A stretch of DNA of 64,000 nucleotides, taken from Rhodoferax lacus. Lineage in GTDB: Bacteria > Pseudomonadota > Gammaproteobacteria > Burkholderiales > Burkholderiaceae_C. Within the stretch, counting starts at the first letter, position 1. The number at the start of each line of letters is the position of its first letter. The stretch lies in the NCBI RefSeq assembly GCF_003415675.1, contig NZ_QFZK01000011.1, forward strand, positions 1 through 64,000, read 5' to 3'. Shown here in pieces: positions 58,371-64,000 of the stretch. The notes under the pieces were generated by a model. That model made no database searches and was not told where the DNA came from. It was given only the letters and a program-made list of their open reading frames with translations. The position numbers and the translations under genes are program-made.

Positions 58371-60077
58371 TCAGAGGGTGCGAAGAACCACTTTGGCGTG
58401 TTCGTTGATGCCAATGACATTGAAAAACGCAGCCACCAGACGGTGCACATCCACAAACTGCACCTGGTTGCCTTCTGCCTGGCGCATGGCCACCCAGTTC
58501 AATATGCCACCGGCGGCAGCGAAGTCCACGCGGATCAGGTCGCGGCAGGACAGCAGCACTTGCTGGCCATCCACCGGGGCCGCGTTCAAGGCCGCCAGCG
58601 CCTGTGTGGCGTCCCCCATGACCTGCCCTTGCAGCACCAGCATATGGGCGCCCTGCGCCAGCAGCGCGGCACGCTCTGCTGCTTGCTGGCTTTGCGCATC
58701 TTGCAGGTTGGCGCCAGACCGGCCAGCGGAGCCCACGAAGTGGCATTGCGCTGCAATCCAGGCCGGAGGAGACACACCGTAGGTGACGCAGTAATCCAGG
58801 GCTGCGAGTTCAAAGTCATCCTGCAAGCCCATGGAGCGCAAGGCGTTCAGCCGCAATTGCCAACAGGTCTGCGACACATCGCGGTTGCCCGAAGGTGTGA
58901 GCGTCCGAAGCGCCCGCACCAAGCGGTCTTCGCCGTCAAAGCGCAGTGCAACGGCTTCGTCACACAGGCTGCTGAACAAACCATCCAGCAGGGGTATGGC
59001 ATCCGGCGCGATCTGCTCCAGTGCGCCCCAGCCCAGGTACCACGGCGTTGGCATGGACACCATGGCCAGGCGCAGGCTCTCCATAGCCTGTGCTGTCAGG
59101 AGCGTCGGACTTTCCCAGATACGCGCAACCGGCTCGGACTCGCTGCCAACAGGCGATGCGGTGGCAGGGTCGCCCAAGGCAAACCAGGCGGGCCTGGCGC
59201 CGTCAAGCTGGGATGCAAATTCATGAAACGCGGACTCGAATGCCGCGCGGTTGTTGGTGGCGCGGTACAGGTCCAGCAGCGCCGCTGCCCAGACGAAGGA
59301 AACCTGGTCGGCAGACGCCGCCCCGCGCAAGGCAGCCAGCAGGCCTTTTTCGGCTCCGGCATCGTCGCTGTTGGCAAAACGGATGGCGGCTTCCTCCAGC
59401 TCCGGGTCGGTCTCCAAGGTGTCGTCCTGGATCGCGAACAGCATGGATGTAGAAAAGCTGGCGGCAGATTCAGAATGTGCCGCTGGTCCATCGAGCATAT
59501 CCATGCCCGGCACCGAAGCCATGTCGGAGGCCATCTGGGTGGGAATGAATTCGTCGGCGAAGTCGACACTGTTCTCGCGCCGCATGGAAATGGGTTCCGT
59601 GGCCGCAAAAGGCGCAGACAGATCGGAATCGCTGGGATGCAACTCGGAATTCGACAGGTCTGGTGGGGGAACCGTGGCGTCCGTGTTGTGAAAAATAGGA
59701 GGCTGCGGAGAGGTGTTTCCACTTTTGCTCTTCCACCACTGCCGCGACATTTGCGCCTCGATTTCGTCGATCTTCTTCAGGGTTACGGCGCGTCCGCCCG
59801 CATCACCAGGCAGGCTGTTCTGAAAAAAGGACTGCCGCGCAAGGCTGGCAATGGCACCCGGATCGCGGTCGCGCAACTTGCGCAGTTGGTCAAATTCGCG
59901 CTTGCGGACAAAATCATTTTGCCGCTTGCGCTCAATCATGGCCTTGAGCGCCTGCTTGTCGTAACCATTGGCATCGCTATCGAGCGGTTGGTCCAGCTCC
60001 GACCAGTCTTTGGTCGGATTGCGCACGAACATGGCAACCTTGGACAGCAGACCGGGTCTATCGTCTTTGGTAGCCAT
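58371..60077 (-). CDS. STAS-domain protein of unknown function, 568 aa
   Basis: A large soluble protein. The N-terminal 110 residues are charged and helical (KAMIERKRQNDFVRKREFDQ). Residues about 115-220 are a low-complexity Ser/Pro/Asp-rich linker, and about 225-430 are helical and Ala-rich, possibly repeat-like. The C-terminus from about 490 resembles a STAS (anti-sigma-antagonist-like) domain: LSCRDLIRVDFAAAGGILNWVA then GNQVQFVDVHRLVAAFFNVIG. The usual phosphorylatable Ser of SpoIIAA-type STAS domains is not obvious; the equivalent position is in DFAAAGG. It lies between dksA and hslV on the same strand. Function not known; STAS domains often bind partner proteins, lipids or nucleotides. 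Confidence 0.65.
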   Translation of the reverse strand: MATKDDRPGLLSKVAMFVRNPTKDWSELDQPLDSDANGYDKQALKAMIERKRQNDFVRKREFDQLRKLRDRDPGAIASLARQSFFQNSLPGDAGGRAVTLKKIDEIEAQMSRQWWKSKSGNTSPQPPIFHNTDATVPPPDLSNSELHPSDSDLSAPFAATEPISMRRENSVDFADEFIPTQMASDMASVPGMDMLDGPAAHSESAASFSTSMLFAIQDDTLETDPELEEAAIRFANSDDAGAEKGLLAALRGAASADQVSFVWAAALLDLYRATNNRAAFESAFHEFASQLDGARPAWFALGDPATASPVGSESEPVARIWESPTLLTAQAMESLRLAMVSMPTPWYLGWGALEQIAPDAIPLLDGLFSSLCDEAVALRFDGEDRLVRALRTLTPSGNRDVSQTCWQLRLNALRSMGLQDDFELAALDYCVTYGVSPPAWIAAQCHFVGSAGRSGANLQDAQSQQAAERAALLAQGAHMLVLQGQVMGDATQALAALNAAPVDGQQVLLSCRDLIRVDFAAAGGILNWVAMRQAEGNQVQFVDVHRLVAAFFNVIGINEHAKVVLRTL

Positions 60078-60118
60078 GCTTATGCCGTATTGGAATCAGG
60101 TGCCTGCAAGCGTGCCAA

Positions 60119-61147
60119 TCAATCGCCAAACATTTTTTGCTTGAGTTCACGGCGCTGCTGCGCCTCCAGTGACAGCGTGGCGGTGGGACGCGCCAGCAGG
60201 CGGCCCACACCAATGGGCTCGCCGGTTTCATCGCAGTAGCCGTAGTCGCCCGCATCAATGCGGCCAATCGATTGCTCGATCTTCTTGAGCAACTTGCGCT
60301 CGCGGTCGCGGGTGCGCAATTCCAGGGCGTGTTCTTCTTCGATGGTGGCACGGTCGGCCGGATCGGGAACCACCGAGGTGTCTTCACGCAAATGCTCGGT
60401 GGTTTCACCGGCACTGTTGAGAATGTCCTGCTTGAGCAAAGACAGCTTCAGGCGGAAAGCCGCCATCTGCACATCGTTCATGTATTCCGAATCGGGCATG
60501 GCCAGCAATTCAGCGTCTGTGAGCTCTGCCACTGGTTTGGTCTTCCAGTTGTTGGCGAGCTTGGGGTCCTTCTTAATGGACGAGGGCAAGGCCGGCACGA
60601 TCACCGGCACAGGGGCCGACTGGCTGTAGCTGGCCTTGGCCGCCGTGGAGGCCACGGCCTGGGCCATGGAGGGCACAGTCAGCTGTGCCAGGCGCGAAGA
60701 CGGGCGCCCGGTTTTTTGGGTAACAACATTGGATGCGGCGGGTGCAGCTACAGGTGCGGACTTGGTCGCAGCAGTGGTCATGGAGGCGGATACTTTTTCA
60801 GAAGAAGCTGGTTTGGCAGCGGGTTTGCTGGCAACAGCAGGCTTGGGGGAGGCAACGGGCGCGCTGGCCTTGGCTGCCTTGACAGGAGAGGTTTTCACCA
60901 CAGGCTTTGCTGCAGCGGCTTTGACAGGCGGTTTGGATACTGCTTTGACCGTTGGTTTGGACACCGGCTTGGCAGCAGGCTTTGCAGGGGCTTTGACCGC
61001 GGTTTTGGCTTGCACAGCAGGCTTGGCAGCAGTTTTGGGGAGAGGTTTGGCGACTGCCTTGGCGGGCTTTGCGACGGCTTTGGCCGACACCTTGGCTTTC
61101 ACTGTGACAGCTTTTGACTTGGGGTCTTTCCCGGATTTGGCATTCAC
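60119..61147 (-). CDS. dksA: RNA polymerase-binding protein DksA, zinc-finger residues replaced, long N-terminal extension
   Basis: Stringent-response cofactor that enters the RNA polymerase secondary channel and works with ppGpp. The last 130 residues match DksA: coiled-coil tip DPADRA (262-267) with both functional Asp residues and the Ala, then EEEHALELRTRDRERKLLKK. The zinc finger is largely lost: C305 remains, but the other three Cys positions are T308, S326 and A329. The first 190 residues are Lys/Ala/Pro-rich, like histone H1-like tails. A GTG start at 61147 has a strong AGGAGAG five bases upstream; an ATG at 61321 with GAGAGAGG upstream is an alternative, adding 58 residues. The neighbour upstream is a COG0523 metal GTPase. 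Confidence 0.9.
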   Translation of the reverse strand: MNAKSGKDPKSKAVTVKAKVSAKAVAKPAKAVAKPLPKTAAKPAVQAKTAVKAPAKPAAKPVSKPTVKAVSKPPVKAAAAKPVVKTSPVKAAKASAPVASPKPAVASKPAAKPASSEKVSASMTTAATKSAPVAAPAASNVVTQKTGRPSSRLAQLTVPSMAQAVASTAAKASYSQSAPVPVIVPALPSSIKKDPKLANNWKTKPVAELTDAELLAMPDSEYMNDVQMAAFRLKLSLLKQDILNSAGETTEHLREDTSVVPDPADRATIEEEHALELRTRDRERKLLKKIEQSIGRIDAGDYGYCDETGEPIGVGRLLARPTATLSLEAQQRRELKQKMFGD

Positions 61148-61384
61148 TTGGTCTCTCCTGTTGGAACTCGCCGGCTTGTTATCTTTGCTGCTATGAGCCT
61201 CAGGGGACGCTTTTGACGGCTTGTCCTGTGGGGTTTCTCCGGCGCGCGAGTGTACAGGTTTCGCCAAGGGAAAACCCATGAGTTGCAAAATCGAGACAAT
61301 CATTCCATTTCCCGCCATCATCGAGCCTCTCTCATAACCAGCAGCCTATCCGGGCCAGCATAGCGCAGCTCCATTACACACTAC

Positions 61385-62458
61385 CTACACCAGAGACTGC
61401 TCCAAGCCCTGCAACAAAATATCCTTGGGCAGGTCGATGCCGATAAACACCATTTTGCTGGTGCGCACTTCACCCTCAGCCCAAGCCGGGCCCAGATCGC
61501 TGCCCATCAACTGGTGCACGCCCTGGAAGATCACCTTGCGCTCAGTCCCGGTCATGTGCAGTACGCCCTTGTAGCGCAGCATGCGCGGACCGTACACGTT
61601 GACGATGGCGCCCAGGAAATCTTCGAGCTTGGCCGGATCAAACGCGCGATCGGACTTGAACACAAAGCTCTTCACATCGTCGTCGTGGTGATGGTGGTGG
61701 CCGTGCCCGTGGTCATCGTGGGCATGAGAGGGGTGGTCGCAATGCGCACCGTGCGCATGTTCGGCATGGTCATGGTGGTCATGGCTGTGGTCGTGGTCGG
61801 CGTCAGTCAGGAAGTCCGGATCAATGTCGAGCTTGGCATTGAGGTTGAAGCCGCGCAGGTCAAACACCTCGCTCAGGGCCACTTCGCCAAAGTGCACAGC
61901 GCGCTGCGGGGCACGCGGGTTCATGTGCTTGAGGCGGTGCATCAGCGCATCCAGATCGTCTGCGGACACCAGGTCGGACTTGCTGATAAAGATCTGGTCG
62001 GCAAAACCCACCTGGCGGCGGGCTTCCTGGCGGTCATTGAGTTGTTGCCCGGCGTGCTTGGCATCCACCAGGGTCAGAATGGAGTCCAGCAGGTAGGACT
62101 CGGCCACTTCGTCGTCCATGAAGAAGGTCTGCGCCACCGGGCCGGGATCGGCCAGGCCGGTGGTCTCGATCACCACGCGCTCGAAGTCGAGCTCGCCCTT
62201 GCGCTTCTTCTCGGCCAGGTCGCGCAGGGTGGCGCGCAGGTCTTCACGGATGGTGCAGCAGATGCAGCCATTGCTCATCTGGATGATCTGCTCGTTGGTG
62301 TCGCTCACCAGGATGTCGCTGTCGATGTTTTCTTCGCCGAACTCGTTCTCGATCACGGCAATCTTCTGTCCGTGGGCCTCGGCCAGCACGCGTTTGAGTA
62401 ACGTGGTTTTACCGGAACCCAGAAAGCCGGTGAGGATGGTGGCGGGGATAAGTGACAT
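61385..62458 (-). CDS. COG0523/CobW-family metal-chaperone GTPase with His-rich loop
   Basis: A 357-residue G3E GTPase. Walker A is GFLGSGKTTL (11-20), the metal-binding C-x-C-C motif is at 65-68 (CICC), and the GTP-specificity segment is ISKSD near 158-162. A very His/Asp-rich loop spans about residues 221-261, with more than fifteen His. A C-terminal CobW_C domain starts at VKSFVF. Such proteins deliver or sense zinc, or cobalt or iron in some members; zinc is favoured by the His loop and by the neighbouring zinc-ligand-poor DksA. No clear Zur-type operator was seen in the upstream 112 bases. Exact client protein unknown. Confidence 0.88.
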   Translation of the reverse strand: MSLIPATILTGFLGSGKTTLLKRVLAEAHGQKIAVIENEFGEENIDSDILVSDTNEQIIQMSNGCICCTIREDLRATLRDLAEKKRKGELDFERVVIETTGLADPGPVAQTFFMDDEVAESYLLDSILTLVDAKHAGQQLNDRQEARRQVGFADQIFISKSDLVSADDLDALMHRLKHMNPRAPQRAVHFGEVALSEVFDLRGFNLNAKLDIDPDFLTDADHDHSHDHHDHAEHAHGAHCDHPSHAHDDHGHGHHHHHDDDVKSFVFKSDRAFDPAKLEDFLGAIVNVYGPRMLRYKGVLHMTGTERKVIFQGVHQLMGSDLGPAWAEGEVRTSKMVFIGIDLPKDILLQGLEQSLV

Positions 62459-62570
62459 GTTTGTTCGAGCCCAAAATCAGCAGTTGGGGAGTGTAGCGGT
62501 CAATTCAAGGTGGGGCCTTGCGCTGGAGCATGTCCGGCCCCTGCCGCACAGGCCCGGACAGACCATGGCC

Positions 62571-63752
62571 TCAGCGCCGCATGATGACCAGGCCCTTGAG
62601 GTATTCACCCTCGGGGAAGGCAATGGTCATGGGGTGATCGGGGGCGCCGCCCATGCGCTCGGTGATGAATCCGTCCACCCCGGCGTCCGAGCCAGCACCG
62701 GCCACGATCTTGTGGAACAGGTCGGCGCTGATGCCGCCCGAGCAGGAGTAGGTGAACAGCACGCCGCCGGGCTCCAGCAGCTTGAAGGCCAGGCGGTTGA
62801 TGTCCTTGTAGGCGCGCGCCGCCCGCTCGGCATGGGCCACGGTGGGTGCGAACTTCGGGGGGTCCAGGATGATGGCGTCGAAGGTGCGCCCCTCATTGCC
62901 GAACTGGCGCAGCGAGGCGTTCACGTCCGCATCCATCCAGGTGGCACGCGCCGCATCAAACCCGTTTAGCGCCACATTGGCCGCACCCATTTCCAGCGCC
63001 GGGGCGCTGGAGTCAATTGAGGTGACGTGGCCCGCGCCGCCGCTCAGGGCCGCTACGCTGAAGCCGCCGGTATAGCAAAAGCAGTTGAGCACGCGCTGGA
63101 ACTGCAGGCGTTGGGTGTACGCCGCGAACTTGTGGCGGCTGTCACGCTGGTCCAGGTAAAAGCCGGTCTTGTGGCCGTTGGCAATGCTCAAGTGCAGCTT
63201 CCAGCCGTGCTCCTGCAGCACCAGGTCGGTAGGCCCTTGCCCGCGCAGCCAGCCGGTCTGCTCGGCCAGGCCTTCCAGCGTGCGGCTGCTGGCGTCCGAG
63301 CGCTCATACAGTTTTGCCAGGCCGGTCTCTGCCAGCAAGGCGTCGGCAATCGCGTCCTTCCAGCGCTCCACACCGGCCGAGGTGAACTGCGCCACCAAGG
63401 TGTCGCCATAGCGGTCCACGATCAGGCCCGGCAGGCCATCCGACTCGCCATGGATCAGCCGCGCGCCGTTGCTCTGGATGTCGAAACGGGTGCGCGCCTG
63501 CACCGCCTTGGCAATGCTGGCCTGAAAGAAACCCTCGTCAATGCGCTGGGCCTCGTCAAAGCTCCAGACACGGGCGCGGATTTTGGAACTGGGGCTGAAT
63601 GCCGCCCAGCCCAGAAACTGGCCCTCGGCAGACTCCACCCGCACGGTCTCGCCGCTGTCGCCCCCGCCCTTGGCAATGGCGGACTCGAAGATCCAGGGAT
63701 GGCGACGCAACAGGGAGCGCTCTTTGCCGGCGCGCAGGCGAATCATTTTCAT
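62571..63752 (-). CDS. rlmI: 23S rRNA (cytosine(1962)-C5)-methyltransferase RlmI-like
   Basis: Class I SAM methyltransferase with an N-terminal PUA domain (RHPWIFESAIAKG ... GWAAFSPSSKIRARV). The 393-residue protein has GLIVDRYGDTLVAQF and HKTGFYLDQRDSR. The SAM fold VLNCFCYTGGFSVAA carries the motif I region, then IDSSAPALEMG. The catalytic segment FDAIILDPPKFAP is followed by YSCSGGISADLF with the nucleophile Cys. This is the RlmI (YccW) arrangement; assignment to the C1962 target is by family. Confidence 0.9.
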   Translation of the reverse strand: MKMIRLRAGKERSLLRRHPWIFESAIAKGGGDSGETVRVESAEGQFLGWAAFSPSSKIRARVWSFDEAQRIDEGFFQASIAKAVQARTRFDIQSNGARLIHGESDGLPGLIVDRYGDTLVAQFTSAGVERWKDAIADALLAETGLAKLYERSDASSRTLEGLAEQTGWLRGQGPTDLVLQEHGWKLHLSIANGHKTGFYLDQRDSRHKFAAYTQRLQFQRVLNCFCYTGGFSVAALSGGAGHVTSIDSSAPALEMGAANVALNGFDAARATWMDADVNASLRQFGNEGRTFDAIILDPPKFAPTVAHAERAARAYKDINRLAFKLLEPGGVLFTYSCSGGISADLFHKIVAGAGSDAGVDGFITERMGGAPDHPMTIAFPEGEYLKGLVIMRR

Positions 63753-63805
63753 GAGGCTATTGTCGCTGCTCGCGCTGCGGCGCCTTTGCAGACACGGTTC
63801 CTGCG

Positions 63806-64000
63806 CTATGCCTTGGGCTTGCCCTTGCCCTTGGCGTGCGCCCGCGGATGCGCCGCGTCATAGGCCCGGGCCAGGTGCTGGAAGTCCAGCCGCGTATAGA
63901 CCTGCGTGGTGGTGATGTTGGCGTGGCCCAGCAACTCCTGCACCGCGCGCAGGTCGCCGCTGCTTTGCAGCACATGGCTGGCAAAGGAGTGGCGCAGCAT
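63806..64000 (-). CDS. xerC: Tyrosine recombinase XerC (C-terminal end; start outside the window)
   Basis: The last 64 residues of a site-specific tyrosine recombinase; the frame is open to the window edge. Present are the His-Arg pair of the active site ([11 protein letters not shown]), the second conserved His in [16 protein letters not shown] and the nucleophile Tyr in that same run, followed by [11 protein letters not shown]. The [17 protein letters not shown] pattern fits XerC, which resolves chromosome dimers at dif with XerD. The tail after the Tyr is longer and more Lys-rich ([11 protein letters not shown]) than in E. coli XerC. It is codirectional with rlmI, 53 bases downstream. Confidence 0.88.
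   Translation of the reverse strand: MLRHSFASHVLQSSGDLRAVQELLGHANITTTQVYTRLDFQHLARAYDAAHPRAHAKGKGKPKA

Noticed and set aside
56832-60239. Long plus-strand frame opposite hslU, hslV and the STAS gene (1135 codons)
   Set aside because: Spans three real minus-strand genes and their gaps; composition is typical of antisense shadow. Same reason applies to 9735-11921, 32440-34932, 38715-39980 and 43104-44915.
62459-62570. Zur operator upstream of the COG0523 gene
   Set aside because: No AT-rich palindrome of the expected type was found in these 112 bases; a zinc response is therefore not supported by a visible site.
63806-64000. Integrase of a mobile element at the right edge
   Set aside because: Residues around the catalytic His-Tyr and the following LDFQ fit chromosomal XerC; nothing else mobile is nearby.

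Overview
The window reads as chromosomal DNA of a betaproteobacterium of the Burkholderiales, most likely Comamonadaceae (Rhodoferax/Polaromonas-like). Reasons: high GC, a complete mraZ-to-lpxC division/cell-wall cluster, a DksA with a long Lys/Ala/Pro-rich N-terminus, and GC-rich intergenic repeats of a type I associate with this family. The genus is an inference; there is no rRNA or tRNA gene in the window to settle it.

Layout. (1) 1-5888: a horizontally variable immunity locus. It holds the C-terminal part of a type I specificity subunit, an intact EcoR124-like HsdR, then a visibly AT-rich pair: a membrane-anchored receiver-domain protein and a soluble histidine-kinase-like protein, neither with an output domain. 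It ends in a relic of a different HsdR, which suggests one restriction system replaced another here. (2) 6009-23633: housekeeping genes. These are mpl; aroG with a 22-codon aromatic-rich leader peptide and attenuator; azlCD; tldD; rodA; an rnb-like/TonB-like/mtgA run; a DUF6502/DUF4382 pair with a palindromic operator; phospholipid genes; a truncated PIN toxin with an intact ribbon-helix-helix antitoxin; and ruvC. (3) 23750-35085: six co-directional glycogen genes, glgB-glgX-pgm-glgC-glgA-glgP, covering synthesis, branching, phosphorolysis and debranching. (4) 35491-35946: a gene-free 456-bp gap between convergent genes, with a 49-bp perfect inverted repeat around a heptamer tandem repeat. (5) 37485-56250 (minus strand): the dcw cluster, in transcription order mraZ-rsmH-ftsL-ftsI-murE-murF-mraY-murD-ftsW-murG-murC-ddl-ftsQ-ftsA-ftsZ-lpxC, then a 58-residue membrane protein. 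A promoter with three 10-bp-spaced MraZ-box-like repeats lies upstream. (6) 56403-64000 (minus strand): hslVU, a STAS-domain protein, a DksA lacking three of the four zinc cysteines, a COG0523 metal GTPase, rlmI and the C-terminus of xerC.

How the parts fit. Mpl recycles the tripeptide that MurC-F build afresh. MraY/MurG make the lipid-linked precursors, RodA/FtsW/FtsI/MtgA polymerise and cross-link them, and FtsZ/A/Q/L organise the septum. The glycogen block is self-contained. The strongest candidate for something undescribed is the receiver/kinase pair at 4040-5706. The aroG leader attenuator, the DUF6502 operator and the 35.5-kb inverted-repeat element are the next most interesting.
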